Source: Micrococcaceae bacterium RIT 802 (GTDB lineage Bacteria > Actinomycetota > Actinomycetes > Actinomycetales > Micrococcaceae). Taken from it: DNA of 64,000 bases. The DNA lies in contig JAFEMX010000006.1 in the NCBI GenBank assembly GCA_016892645.1, positions 141,000 through 204,999 of the forward strand. Direction: 5' to 3'. The translations under genes were made by a program, and so were the position numbers. The notes beneath the pieces were generated by a model. The model ran no database searches, was not told the DNA's origin, and saw only the letters and a list, made by a program, of their open reading frames with translations. Each line of letters starts with the position of its first letter. Position 1 is the first letter of the stretch. This document shows positions 16,465 through 24,489 of the stretch, piece by piece.

Positions 16465-16662
16465 ATGGGACTCGGAGACAAGATCTCGAACAAGGCCGAG
16501 GAAATGTCCGGCAAGGCCAAGGAGAAGGCCGGCGAAGCCACCGACAATGACAGCCTCCGGGCCGAAGGCGCGGGCGATCAGGCCAGCGCCGGCGCGAAGC
16601 AGGCGGGTGAGCACGTCAAGGACGCCGCGAAGGACGTCAAGGACGGCTTCTCCGACAAATAG
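16465..16662 (+). CDS. CsbD family stress protein
   Basis: A 65-residue, highly charged protein: GLGDKISNKAEEMSGKAKEK, then AGEATDNDSLRAEGAGDQASAGAKQAGEHVKDAAKD. The repeated K-A-E and A-G-D helical repeats with N-D-S-L-AEG are diagnostic of CsbD, an abundant cytoplasmic protein of the general stress (sigma B) response in Gram-positive bacteria with unknown molecular function. It has a good ribosome site (GAAAGGA) and is monocistronic, ended by the long palindrome at 16754. A SigB/SigF-type factor is encoded at 58.2 kb and could drive it, but I could not point to a clear sigma B promoter. Confidence 0.9.
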   Translation: MGLGDKISNKAEEMSGKAKEKAGEATDNDSLRAEGAGDQASAGAKQAGEHVKDAAKDVKDGFSDK

Positions 16663-16753
16663 GGCACGACGGCGGCGCTGGATTGGCTCGCGGCCCTCGC
16701 CTCCCAGGGGGTTGCGGTGCAGCGGGCGCGCCTGGCGTTAGCGGTTGAGAAGA

Positions 16754-16787
16754 CGTGAGGGGCGGACCCATGGGTCCGCCCCTCACG
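16754..16787. terminator. Bidirectional terminator, perfect 17-base arms
   Basis: A perfect 34-base palindrome without spacer (arm CGTGAGGGGCGGACCCA), lying between the stop of csbD and the stop of the convergent FMN reductase gene. In RNA it would fold into a long GC-rich stem from either direction. Its symmetry and position favour a shared terminator over an operator. Confidence 0.75.
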
Positions 16788-16801
16788 CATGTCCGGACCG
16801 G

Positions 16802-17425
16802 TCAGGCCCCGGGCTGGATGTTGGCCAACAGCTGCTCGAAGGGCAGCGACTCCATCGGGTCGGGGCGCTCGGCCGAGGCGCGGACGCCGCCCAGCGCGCG
16901 CACCAGTTCGGCGGCGGCGCGGGCGGCGCGTTCGCCCAGCTGGCCTCCTCCGGTGTCCCCGCCCCAGTCTTCCGGGGCCGCGAACACCCCGGTGGGCATC
17001 GCGTTGGCGCGCAGGTAGCTGAAGATCGGGCGCATGACGTAGTCGATCACCATGGAGTGGCGCGCCGATCCGCCGGTGGCCGCCAGCACGACCGGCTTGC
17101 CGTCCAGGGCCGTGGGGTCGAGCACGTCGAGGAAGGACTTGAACAGGCCGGACACCGAGGCGGTGAAGACCGGGCTCACGGCAACCAGGGCGTCGGCGCG
17201 CTCCACGTGCCTGATCACCTCGGCCAGCTTCGGCGGTGCATATCCCGCCACCATCGTCGTGGCGATGTCCACGGCGACGTCGCGTAGTTCAACGACCGAG
17301 ACCTCGGCCTCGACCCCGTCGTTTGCCAGGGCCGCCGCGGCGGCCTGGCCCAGCTGGTCACCCAGCATGCGCGAAGTCGAGGGCGTCCCCAACCCTCCGG
17401 AGATGACGACGATTTCTGTGGCCAT
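16802..17425 (-). CDS. NAD(P)H-dependent FMN reductase (CE1759 type)
   Basis: A 207-residue flavodoxin-fold reductase. MATEIVVISGGLGTPSTSRM gives the phosphate-binding loop for FMN; ADALVAVSPVFTASVSGLFKSFLD and GKPVVLAATGGSARH (about 108-122) are the characteristic second and third loops of the SsuE/MsuE group. Such enzymes supply reduced FMN to monooxygenases, including those that use sulfonates, or act as general quinone/flavin reductases. No partner monooxygenase is adjacent, so the role is open. The ATG at 17425 has GGGAGG nine bases upstream. It is convergent with csbD across the 16754 terminator. Confidence 0.88.
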   Translation of the reverse strand: MATEIVVISGGLGTPSTSRMLGDQLGQAAAAALANDGVEAEVSVVELRDVAVDIATTMVAGYAPPKLAEVIRHVERADALVAVSPVFTASVSGLFKSFLDVLDPTALDGKPVVLAATGGSARHSMVIDYVMRPIFSYLRANAMPTGVFAAPEDWGGDTGGGQLGERAARAAAELVRALGGVRASAERPDPMESLPFEQLLANIQPGA

Positions 17426-17503
17426 GACGGCTTCCTCCCACTCGGTTCAATGCGTTTGCATATAAAACCGCGTGGACCGCCTATCTATTCCCACTGGATT
17501 CTT

Positions 17504-17797
17504 CTAGTCCGCCGGATGGTGCTCCCGGGAGCTGCCGGCATCGGCTTCCGGCCGGGGCAGGAAGGTCAGGCTCAATCGCTTCACGATCCCATAGGCCAGC
17601 ATGTACAAGCCGATCAGGACGCCGAACCACAGCGAACCGGCCGTATCGCCATTACCCAGTACCGCCGCATTGAGGAAGGCACAGGCCACGAGGACCAGCA
17701 ATCCCCCCGTGGCCATCGCGCCACCTTGGATACGTGAACGAACCGCGAATGCGCCCTCTGGACGGCTACCGGCAGGAATTGCACTTCCGTAACCCAT
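17504..17797 (-). CDS. Small two-helix membrane protein
   Basis: A 97-residue protein with a polar N-terminus of about 28 residues, two hydrophobic helices (GGLLVLVACAFLNAAVL and WFGVLIGLYMLAYGIVKRL) and a charged tail. The second helix matches that of the protein at 23832-24110 (WLGVILGLVMVAYGIYRRL), so the two are distant paralogues. Start set at ATG 17797, preceded by GAAGGAGAGG. I do not recognise a named family. Position among csbD and other stress genes suggests a membrane stress role, which is inference. Confidence 0.72.
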   Translation of the reverse strand: MGYGSAIPAGSRPEGAFAVRSRIQGGAMATGGLLVLVACAFLNAAVLGNGDTAGSLWFGVLIGLYMLAYGIVKRLSLTFLPRPEADAGSSREHHPAD

Positions 17798-18006
17798 GAC
17801 CCTCTCCTTCGAAAGCCGATCCGGCCCCGGACGAGCCGAATGGGTACTTCCACCGTAGGCCGGACCCCGACCGGAAACAAGGGACCTTGTTCCCGGGTGA
17901 AACCGCGCACGCCGGGCACCCTCTGACCCGGGCCGGGCGGGCGGACGGGACGCCCGGTGACGGGCACCGGCAGCCGGTAATGCCCCGGTAATGTCCCTGC
18001 GGCTTC

Positions 18007-18036
18007 CATGGAAGGCATAGCAAGGAGCCTTCCATG
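18007..18036 (+). promoter_or_regulatory. RNA hairpin covering the start codon of the nuclease gene
   Basis: CATGGAAGGC (18007-18016) pairs perfectly with GCCTTCCATG (18027-18036), ten base pairs. The ten-base loop ATAGCAAGGA carries the ribosome site, and the start codon ATG 18034-18036 lies in the 3' arm. The 5' arm also sits in a local palindrome CTTCCATGGAAG (18003-18014), which offers an alternative fold. Confidence 0.5.
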
Positions 18037-18888
18037 AGCACGATGACCACACGGGCACCCGGTCCCACCACGGATCGCACCGGATTCGCCGCAGACTTCC
18101 TGGGGCCGGAAGTGCACGTGCCCCTGCTGGATCCGTCCATCGCCGACGATGCGGTGGCGTGGGAAGGCGGCGACATGATCCCCTACACCCACTTCTCGCT
18201 CTCGCTCAGCCGGAGCCGCCGGTTCGCGAGGTGGGTTGCCTGGAACATCGACGGCTCCTGCCTCAAGCGGCTCAGCCGCGCCACGGGGTCCTTCACCAAG
18301 GACCCCCGCCTTCCGGAATCCGTGCAGACCGGCAACGAGCTCTATGCCGGCAACCGCCTGGACCGGGGCCATCTGGCGCGCCGCGCCGATCTGCTCTGGG
18401 GCGCGATGCAGGAGGCCACCCAGGCCAATCTCGACTCGTTCTACTACACCAACATCAGCCCGCAGATGGACGACTTCAACCAAAGCGCGAAGAACGGACT
18501 GTGGGGTCGGCTGGAGAACGCGGTCTTCGACGACGTGGACGTCGACGACCTGCGCGTCAGCGTCCTGGGCGGGCCGGTCTTCCGCGCCGACGACCGCATG
18601 TACCGGGGAACGGCGCTTCCGCGCGAGTACTGGAAGGTGGTCGTCTTCCTCGAGGCCGGCGTGCTGAAGTCCCGGGCCTTCCTCCTCTCCCAGGAGCTCG
18701 ACCAGCTCCGGGCGCTGCCGGATCTGGACGAATTCCGGGTCTACCAGATCGGCCTGCCGGACCTCGAGCCGCGCACCCAGCTGCACTTTGACCAGCGGTT
18801 GCACGATGCGGACCTGCCACCCACGGCCACGCAGCGCGGACTGGAGGCCCGGACGCCGCTGGAAACGCCGGCAGACATCACCTGGTAG
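18034..18888 (+). CDS. DNA/RNA non-specific endonuclease (DRGH family)
   Basis: A 284-residue beta-beta-alpha-metal nuclease of the NUC1/NucA type. The catalytic motif is DRGH at 110-113 (His113 the general base) in NRLDRGHLARRADLLWG, and the Mg2+-binding residues are in YYTNISPQMDDFNQ (137-150). Related enzymes cut DNA and RNA without sequence preference. Unusually for the family there is no signal peptide or membrane anchor, so as written it would be cytoplasmic and potentially harmful to its host. I see no adjacent inhibitor gene. Translation may be held in check by a hairpin that covers the start codon. Possible roles are nutrient scavenging after lysis, phage defence or programmed death; the sequence does not decide. 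Confidence 0.88.
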   Translation: MSTMTTRAPGPTTDRTGFAADFLGPEVHVPLLDPSIADDAVAWEGGDMIPYTHFSLSLSRSRRFARWVAWNIDGSCLKRLSRATGSFTKDPRLPESVQTGNELYAGNRLDRGHLARRADLLWGAMQEATQANLDSFYYTNISPQMDDFNQSAKNGLWGRLENAVFDDVDVDDLRVSVLGGPVFRADDRMYRGTALPREYWKVVVFLEAGVLKSRAFLLSQELDQLRALPDLDEFRVYQIGLPDLEPRTQLHFDQRLHDADLPPTATQRGLEARTPLETPADITW

Positions 18889-18916
18889 CCGGCCGGTCCC
18901 GCCCCCGGGTCCCAGT

Positions 18917-20173
18917 TCAGCCGGCCTCGGCTGCCTCGCGACCGGCCCGCTCGATCTCCTCCGCGCGTTCCCGGTTCGCGTCCTCGGTCAGGGCGGCCCC
19001 GGCCGCGGCATCGCGGGTCAGGTTCTCCCCCGTCGCCGGGTCGAACACGTGCAGCCGACGGGTGTCCAGCCACAGCTCGGCGGCCCGGCCGCCGCGGATC
19101 CGGCTGGCGGCGTCGAGGGTGACCACGACCTGTGGGCGCAGCTCGTCGGCGTCCAGGTCCCGGGCGAGCCCGTCGAGCAGGTCCTTGACCTCCGGAGCGG
19201 GTTCGAAGTGGATGTAGCCGTACTGCTCGTTGCCCAGCCATTCGGTGTGGCTCGGTTCCGCGGTGAACACCGTGCCGTGCACCAGCTTCGATTCCTCGAC
19301 CAGGCTGGCGTCCTCGAAGTATTCCGGCCGGATCCCCAGCAGGACGATGTCCTTGCTCGCCGCCTGGGTGGCCAGCGCCTCGGGGACGGCAATGTCGCCG
19401 ATGGGGGTTTTGAGGATGTTGCCCTCGGCGGTGGCGGGCAGGAAGTTCATCGACGGGCTGCCGATGAAGCCGGCGACGAAGAGATTCACGGGCTGCTCGT
19501 AGAGCTCGCGCGGCGAGGCGATCTGCTGCAGTTCGCCCTTCTTGAGCACCGCGACCCGGTCGCCCAGGGTCATGGCCTCGGTCTGGTCGTGGGTGACGTA
19601 GACGCTGGTGGTGCCCAGCCGGCGCTGCATCTGCGAGATCTCGGCGCGCATCTGCCCGCGCAGTTTGGCGTCCAGGTTGGACAGCGGCTCGTCGAAGAGG
19701 AAGGCATCTGCCTGCCGGACGATGGCCCGCCCCATCGCCACGCGTTGGCGCTGGCCGCCGGAGAGGTTGCCGGGCTTGCGGTCCAGGTGGTCCGTCAGCT
19801 CCAGGGTCGTCGCCGCCGTGCGGACCCGCTGCTGGACGTCGTCCTCGCTGAACTTGCCCTTGGCCAGGCGCAGCGGGAAGGCGATGTTCTCGAACACGGT
19901 CAGGTGCGGGTACAGCGCATAGTTCTGGAAAACCATGGCCAGGTTCCGGTCGCGCGGTGCCTTGTCGTTGACCCGGGTCTCGTCGATGTACAGGTCCCCG
20001 CTGGTGATGTCCTCGAGCCCGACGATCATGCGCAACAACGTGGACTTGCCGCAGCCCGAGGGCCCGACGAGGATCACGAACTCGCCGTCGGCGATGTCGA
20101 TGGAGACGTCGTTCACGGCCGGGAACCCGTCGTCGTACTTCTTGACCAGGTTCTTCAGCGAAATCGATGCCAT
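18917..20173 (-). CDS. Sugar ABC transporter ATP-binding protein (SugC/MsmX/UgpC-like)
   Basis: A 418-residue ATPase that energises carbohydrate import. Walker A is GPSGCGKST (37-45), the signature is LSGGQRQR (137-144), Walker B is AFLFDEP (157-163), and the H-loop is VTHDQTEAM. After the nucleotide-binding domain (1-235) comes a TOBE/OB regulatory domain of about 180 residues, as in MalK, UgpC and SugC; this one is about 25 residues longer with a charged Glu/Arg/Ala-rich tail. It is the last gene of a four-gene reverse-strand unit after binding protein and two permeases, in the LpqY-SugA-SugB-SugC order known for trehalose uptake. Such ATPases can also serve several sugar importers. Confidence 0.93.
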   Translation of the reverse strand: MASISLKNLVKKYDDGFPAVNDVSIDIADGEFVILVGPSGCGKSTLLRMIVGLEDITSGDLYIDETRVNDKAPRDRNLAMVFQNYALYPHLTVFENIAFPLRLAKGKFSEDDVQQRVRTAATTLELTDHLDRKPGNLSGGQRQRVAMGRAIVRQADAFLFDEPLSNLDAKLRGQMRAEISQMQRRLGTTSVYVTHDQTEAMTLGDRVAVLKKGELQQIASPRELYEQPVNLFVAGFIGSPSMNFLPATAEGNILKTPIGDIAVPEALATQAASKDIVLLGIRPEYFEDASLVEESKLVHGTVFTAEPSHTEWLGNEQYGYIHFEPAPEVKDLLDGLARDLDADELRPQVVVTLDAASRIRGGRAAELWLDTRRLHVFDPATGENLTRDAAAGAALTEDANRERAEEIERAGREAAEAG

Positions 20174-20203
20174 GGGATGTCCTCTGCTTTCTCGGTCGGG
20201 GCC

Positions 20204-21046
20204 TCAGCCCTTGACGGCGCCCTGGGTCAGCCCGGAGACGATCTGGCGCTGGAATCCCAGCACCAGGAGCACCACCGGGATGGTGACGATGATTGCGGCC
20301 GCGGAGATCGCGCCGGTGGGTGATTCGAACTGGGAGGCGCCGGTGAAGAACGCCAAGGCCGCCGGCACCGGCCGGGCCGCCTCCGTGGAGGTCAGCGAGA
20401 TGCCGTAGACGAAGTCGTTCCAGGCGATGAAGAACGCAATGATCGCCGTAGTGAACACCCCGGGCGCCGCCAGCGGGACGATGGCCTTGCGGAACGCCTG
20501 CCAGGCGGTGGCCCCGTCGACTTGCGCCGCCTGCTCGAGCTCCCACGGGATCTGCCGGAAGAACGCGGCGAGGGTCCAGATGGAGATCGGCAGTGTCAGC
20601 GACAGGTACGGGATGATCAGGCCGAGCCAGGTGTCGTAGAGCCCGATGGTGCGCCACACGTTGAACAGCGGGGTGACGATCGAGATCACCGGGAAGATCG
20701 ACACGGCCAGTGCGGTGGTCAGCACCAGCTTCTTGCCCGGGAAATCCAGGCGGGCGATCGCATAGGCACAGAGCGTGGCCAGCACGACGGCGATGGCCGT
20801 GGCGATGAGCGTGATGCCGATGGAGTTGCGCAGCGAGGTCAGGAACAGTTCCTGGGCGTCGCCGACGAGGATCTGCTCGTAGTTGACCCCCGACCAGCTC
20901 GTCGGCAGCAGCTTGCCGTTGGACAAGTCGCTGGGCTCCTTGAACGAGGTGGCCAGGATCGAGAAGACCGGGAACAGCGCGTAGACGGCGACGACAATGG
21001 TGATGACGATCCAGATGATCCGCGTCTTGGCGGTGGTCTTTTTCAT
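20204..21046 (-). CDS. Sugar ABC transporter permease 2 (SugB/MalG-like)
   Basis: A 280-residue inner-membrane permease with six hydrophobic segments. The cytoplasmic EAA loop reads ELEQAAQVDGATAWQAFRKAIVPLAAPG, the docking site for the ATPase. The N-terminus MKKTTAKTRIIWIVITIVVA is basic then hydrophobic. The frame is open further upstream by chance; the ATG at 21046 overlaps the stop of permease 1 by one base, a coupling typical of MalF/MalG-type pairs. Substrate specificity follows the binding protein, probably trehalose or maltose. Confidence 0.92.
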   Translation of the reverse strand: MKKTTAKTRIIWIVITIVVAVYALFPVFSILATSFKEPSDLSNGKLLPTSWSGVNYEQILVGDAQELFLTSLRNSIGITLIATAIAVVLATLCAYAIARLDFPGKKLVLTTALAVSIFPVISIVTPLFNVWRTIGLYDTWLGLIIPYLSLTLPISIWTLAAFFRQIPWELEQAAQVDGATAWQAFRKAIVPLAAPGVFTTAIIAFFIAWNDFVYGISLTSTEAARPVPAALAFFTGASQFESPTGAISAAAIIVTIPVVLLVLGFQRQIVSGLTQGAVKG

Positions 21047-22002
21047 CACTTGCCTCCCTGGGCGCCGGCGAGGTCGACCTTGAACAGCTTGATGGCCACG
21101 AAGCAGATGATCAGCACGCACAGGAACAGCAGCACCGAGATCGCCGAACCGAGGCCGATCTCCAGCCGCCCGATCGAGGTCCTGTAGGCCAGCAGCGAGA
21201 GCACCTCGGTGCCGTAGGCGCCGTTGGTCATGATGAACACGTTGTCGAAGATGCGGAAGGCATCCAGCGCCCGGAACAGCACGGCCACCATGATCGCCGC
21301 CTTCATGTTCGGCAGGATCACCCGTTGCATGCGCTGCCACCAGGTCGCCCCGTCGACCTCCGCGGCCTCGGTGAGCTCGTCGGGGACCTGGGCCAGCCCG
21401 GCGAGCAGCAGCAGCGAGATGAACGGGGTGGTCTTCCAGATCTCCGAGGCCATGATCACGGAGAGCGACGTCCACGTGTCGGCGAACCAGTTCAGGTCCG
21501 GCCCGATGCCCGGCACCCAGTCGAACCAGTTGTTCACGAAGCCCGAGTTGATGTCGAAGGCGTAGAACCAGGCAAAGGCGGAAACCACGGTGATGATGCC
21601 GTAGGGCACCAGGATGGCCGTGCGCACGAACCCGCGCAGCGATTTCAGCGCCTTGTGCATCACCAGCGCCAGCGCGAAGCCAAGGACGAGCTCGACCACC
21701 ACGGTGATGACCGTGATCAGCGACGTGACGCCCAGATCGCGCCAGAACAGCGAATCGGTCAGGATCACCCCGTAGTTCTTCAGCCCGATGAAGCTCTTGT
21801 CCCCCGGTGCGGTGAGCCGGAAGTTGAACAGCGAGTCCCAGACGGCCTGCAGGATCGGATACAGGGTGACCAGCAGCATGACCACGAAAGCGGGCCCGGC
21901 CAGCCACCAGCCCAGCCGGCGTTCGGAACGGCGCCGTTCGGAAAGGACGACGCCGGTCTCCCGGCGACGCCTGCCGGTGCGGGTGTCCACGGGGGCGCTC
22001 AT
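21046..22002 (-). CDS. Sugar ABC transporter permease 1 (SugA/MalF-like)
   Basis: A 318-residue permease with six hydrophobic segments and the EAA loop ELTEAAEVDGATWWQRMQRVILPNMKA (about 217-243). The first 28 residues are strongly basic (RTGRRRRETGVVLSERRRSE). It carries the short extracellular LFNFRLTAPGDKSFIGLKNY region common to MalF-type subunits. It follows the binding-protein gene by 46 bases and overlaps permease 2 by one base. Confidence 0.92.
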   Translation of the reverse strand: MSAPVDTRTGRRRRETGVVLSERRRSERRLGWWLAGPAFVVMLLVTLYPILQAVWDSLFNFRLTAPGDKSFIGLKNYGVILTDSLFWRDLGVTSLITVITVVVELVLGFALALVMHKALKSLRGFVRTAILVPYGIITVVSAFAWFYAFDINSGFVNNWFDWVPGIGPDLNWFADTWTSLSVIMASEIWKTTPFISLLLLAGLAQVPDELTEAAEVDGATWWQRMQRVILPNMKAAIMVAVLFRALDAFRIFDNVFIMTNGAYGTEVLSLLAYRTSIGRLEIGLGSAISVLLFLCVLIICFVAIKLFKVDLAGAQGGK

Positions 22003-22048
22003 GCCCGCCCCTCCCCCGGCCGGATGCGCACGGCGTTGCTGGTTCGCC

Positions 22049-23362
22049 TCATAGCAGCCTCTCCCCTCGCAGGACCTCGATGATGAAGTCGGTGGTCGTC
22101 TTCGGCGTCGTGGCCGGGTCCACTCCCGACGGCGGCGCCCAGTTCTGCTGGATCCCGGTGGAGACCTCGTTGTAGTACGGGGTCTGTGGCCGGGGAGCCG
22201 ACTGGCGCAGCGACTGCCGGATCGTCTCGGCCATCGGGAACTTCTCCTTGATGGACGGGTCGTCGTACGCCGTGGAATCCGAGGGCGGGTTGCCGTTGGT
22301 CACGAAGTACTCCACCTGGTGTTCCGGACGGACGATGCACTCGACGGCGTCGTAGGCCAGGTCGACGTGCGTGCTGGCGGCCCCGACACCGAGGTTGATC
22401 CCTCCCAGCGGCGGCCGCGCCTCCTTGCCGGCCTCGGTTTGCGGGTACAGCGCCCAGCCGATGTCCTCGACCAGCGACTTCTCCAGGCTGCCCGCCTTGA
22501 CGCTGGCGTTGGTGGCCGGCCAGACGAACGGCCAGTTGACCATGAACGAACCCTTGTCGCCCTGGAACTGGAGCATTGATTCGTTCTCCGCCTGGGTCGC
22601 CAGGCCCGGTCCTCCCAGGCCCTCCTTGCCGATGGTCGAGACGATCTCCGCGGCCTTCTTCCCGGCCTCGGATTCGAGCCCGAGGCGGATGCCGTCGGCG
22701 GAGGCCTCGGGATTCTCCACGATGTGGCCGCCGCCGGACTCGACCAGGGCATTGACCCACACGGTCATGGATTCGGCCAGGGCGCCTTGCACGCCCAGGT
22801 ACTTCTGCTCGTCCTTCGCCGCCTTGATGACCTGGGCCCAGGTGACGGGCTTGGACATGTCGAGGCCGGCGGCCTTCGCCACCGACTTGCGGTACCAGAG
22901 GATCTGGGTGTTGGCCCAGAACGGGACGGTGACCAGGCTGCCCTTCCACTTCGCGCCGGCCAGGGCGCCGTCGAGGGTGTGTTGCGTCGTCTTCTGGGCC
23001 GTGTCCTCGGGAACGGGCGCCAGGAAGCCCGGCTCGGCCAGTTCCGGGATGAATGGCGGATCCAGGCTCATGATGTCCATCGACGTATCACTGGCTGCCA
23101 GGCGCCGGGCGAGCTGCTCGCGCTGCGCCGCCGCGTCGGAGGGGAGCAGCGTGGTCTGGATGCGGTACCGGCCATCGGCTGCGGCCGTGCACTTTTCGGC
23201 GATGGCGGCCTGTCCGCCGTCATCGGGGTTGATGTACCAGGTGAGCACCGGTGTCGAATCCGCCGGACCGCAGCCGGAGAGCAGCAGTGCCGAGGCAGCC
23301 GCCGTGATTCCTGCCCACCGTGCTCCGCGCCACATGCGGCCGCGCCTCGAATGTTCTGGCAT
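22049..23362 (-). CDS. Sugar ABC transporter substrate-binding lipoprotein (LpqY-like)
   Basis: A 437-residue extracellular solute-binding protein. The N-terminus has basic residues, a hydrophobic stretch and a lipobox LLSGC with Cys31 as the acylated residue, anchoring it outside the membrane. The mature part opens VLTWYINPDDGGQ, and SLDPPFIPELAEPGFLAPV (about 93-111), VNWPFVW and GGINLGV resemble mycobacterial LpqY and trehalose/maltose binding proteins of actinobacteria. Start set at ATG 23362, with GGGGAGG upstream; an ATG nine codons further in is also possible. It heads the binding protein-permease-permease-ATPase unit. Trehalose as substrate is an inference from resemblance. Confidence 0.88.
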   Translation of the reverse strand: MPEHSRRGRMWRGARWAGITAAASALLLSGCGPADSTPVLTWYINPDDGGQAAIAEKCTAAADGRYRIQTTLLPSDAAAQREQLARRLAASDTSMDIMSLDPPFIPELAEPGFLAPVPEDTAQKTTQHTLDGALAGAKWKGSLVTVPFWANTQILWYRKSVAKAAGLDMSKPVTWAQVIKAAKDEQKYLGVQGALAESMTVWVNALVESGGGHIVENPEASADGIRLGLESEAGKKAAEIVSTIGKEGLGGPGLATQAENESMLQFQGDKGSFMVNWPFVWPATNASVKAGSLEKSLVEDIGWALYPQTEAGKEARPPLGGINLGVGAASTHVDLAYDAVECIVRPEHQVEYFVTNGNPPSDSTAYDDPSIKEKFPMAETIRQSLRQSAPRPQTPYYNEVSTGIQQNWAPPSGVDPATTPKTTTDFIIEVLRGERLL

Positions 23363-23526
23363 CTGCTCGAGCCTCCCCGTCGTCACTGTCGGCGGTGCCC
23401 GCACCACCTGGTCCGGTGGGGCCCTGAACCTGAGACTATGCCCTGAATGCGCTTTGCGCCACATGTGAGCCGCTCGGCGCGTGTCGCGCGGCGAGAGGCC
23501 GGGCGCCCGACCCCGGACACGACGAA

Positions 23527-23555
23527 GCCCGCCACCGCAGGAGGCGGTGGCGGGC
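23527..23555 (-). terminator. Hairpin terminator after the small acidic protein gene
   Basis: Twelve-base perfect arms (GCCCGCCACCGC and complement) with a five-base loop, 12 bases beyond the stop at 23567. It separates the small stress genes from the sugar transporter operon, which starts at 23362 on the same strand. Confidence 0.7.
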
Positions 23556-23566
23556 CTGGGGGCCGG

Positions 23567-23854
23567 TCAGCCGGCGTCGTACCGTTCGTCGTCGTCGTCG
23601 GGGCGGCGGTCCGGGTCCCGGGCATCGTTGCCGCTGCCGTCCGGGACACCGCGCGGTTCGACCGTGCGGATGGTCTCGCCGACCTCGCCGGGGACATCCA
23701 CCAGTTCCCCGTCGGCGCCCCCGACGGTCCGGTGTTCGGCGTCGTCGTTTCCGGGGTCGTCCGCACCGAGGAACGAGGGATCCGATGAAACCGTCTGGTC
23801 CTCGTCCGGGCCGTTCCCGGTGTGGGTCGGGTCAGTCTTTTCGTCGTTGGACAT
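23567..23854 (-). CDS. Small acidic, probably disordered protein
   Basis: A 95-residue protein rich in Asp, Glu, Gly and Pro with no hydrophobic core: MSNDEKTDPTHTGNGPDEDQ, a central NDDAEHRTVGGADGELVDVPGEVG and a tail of DPDRRPDDDDERYDAG. It lacks recognisable domains. Start at ATG 23854 with GAGGAAGG upstream, inside the end of the preceding membrane-protein gene. A similar short acidic protein is encoded at 57685-57906. The role is unknown. Confidence 0.65.
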   Translation of the reverse strand: MSNDEKTDPTHTGNGPDEDQTVSSDPSFLGADDPGNDDAEHRTVGGADGELVDVPGEVGETIRTVEPRGVPDGSGNDARDPDRRPDDDDERYDAG

Positions 23855-24110
23855 TCGTGCCACCTTCCTCGGGGAAATCAAGTGCACCGGGACCACGCAG
23901 GCGCCGGTAGATGCCGTAGGCCACCATCACGAGGCCGAGGATGACGCCCAGCCACACCGGGCTGGCCATGGAGGCCCCGTTGAGGGCCTGGATCAGGATG
24001 TAGGCGCCGAAAACGATGACGACAATGATGCCGGCCATCGCCAGCTTCGTCCCCGTCGGCTGGGCACCTCGCGGCCACCCGGAGTGCTTGTTTTCCTTGT
24101 CTTCGGACAT
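23832..24110 (-). CDS. Small two-helix membrane protein, paralogue of 17504-17797
   Basis: A 92-residue protein with two hydrophobic helices (LAMAGIIVVIVFGAYILIQAL and VWLGVILGLVMVAYGIYRRL) between charged ends. The second helix and its basic cap match the protein at 17504-17797. Start at ATG 24110 with GGAAGG five bases upstream. Its 3' end overlaps the acidic-protein gene by 23 bases, and the DUF7218-like gene precedes it by about 30 bases, so the three form one unit. Function unknown. Confidence 0.75.
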   Translation of the reverse strand: MSEDKENKHSGWPRGAQPTGTKLAMAGIIVVIVFGAYILIQALNGASMASPVWLGVILGLVMVAYGIYRRLRGPGALDFPEEGGTNVQRRKD

Positions 24111-24139
24111 GACACCTTCCATCGGTTATTGCGGTTCGA

Positions 24140-24394
24140 TCAGGAATGACGCAGGGACTTGATCAACTCGTCCTTGTTCTGGTCGGAATACCCCGACAAG
24201 CCGATTTCCTTGGCGCGGGCCTTGAGCTCATCGACCGTCCAATCCTCGTAGCTGCCGGACTCTCCCCCGCGTTCGCCGACCTCGTCGCGGCCGTCACGGG
24301 CTGCGGCGTTGGCGATGCGTGCAGACTTCTGCTTCGAGTTGCCCTCGTCACGCAGTTCCTCGTAGAGATGCTCGTCTTTGATCCTGTCAGCCAT
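24140..24394 (-). CDS. DUF7218-like protein with Rho-N/SAP-type motif
   Basis: An 84-residue soluble, charged protein. The first half, [20 protein letters not shown] then [15 protein letters not shown], is a conserved actinobacterial segment (DUF7218, from memory). The second half, [20 protein letters not shown] then [16 protein letters not shown], is a Rho-terminator N-domain or SAP-like helix-turn-helix that often binds nucleic acid. Such small proteins are frequent among stress-induced genes next to CsbD or plasmid-stabilisation factors. It begins the three-gene unit that ends at the 23527 terminator. Confidence 0.8.
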   Translation of the reverse strand: MADRIKDEHLYEELRDEGNSKQKSARIANAAARDGRDEVGERGGESGSYEDWTVDELKARAKEIGLSGYSDQNKDELIKSLRHS

Positions 24395-24489
24395 CTGGTG
24401 CTCCTTTCGGCAGCTGGTCCTCCCAGCCTATGCACTGTCCGGCGGAGGTCAACGTCCAGCGTCGCGCCGTGGCACCTCGCCGGCGCGGA

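Noticed and set aside
16754..16787. 34-base palindrome as an insertion-sequence end or attachment site
   Set aside because: No second copy, direct repeats or transposase is nearby; position between two convergent stops fits a terminator.
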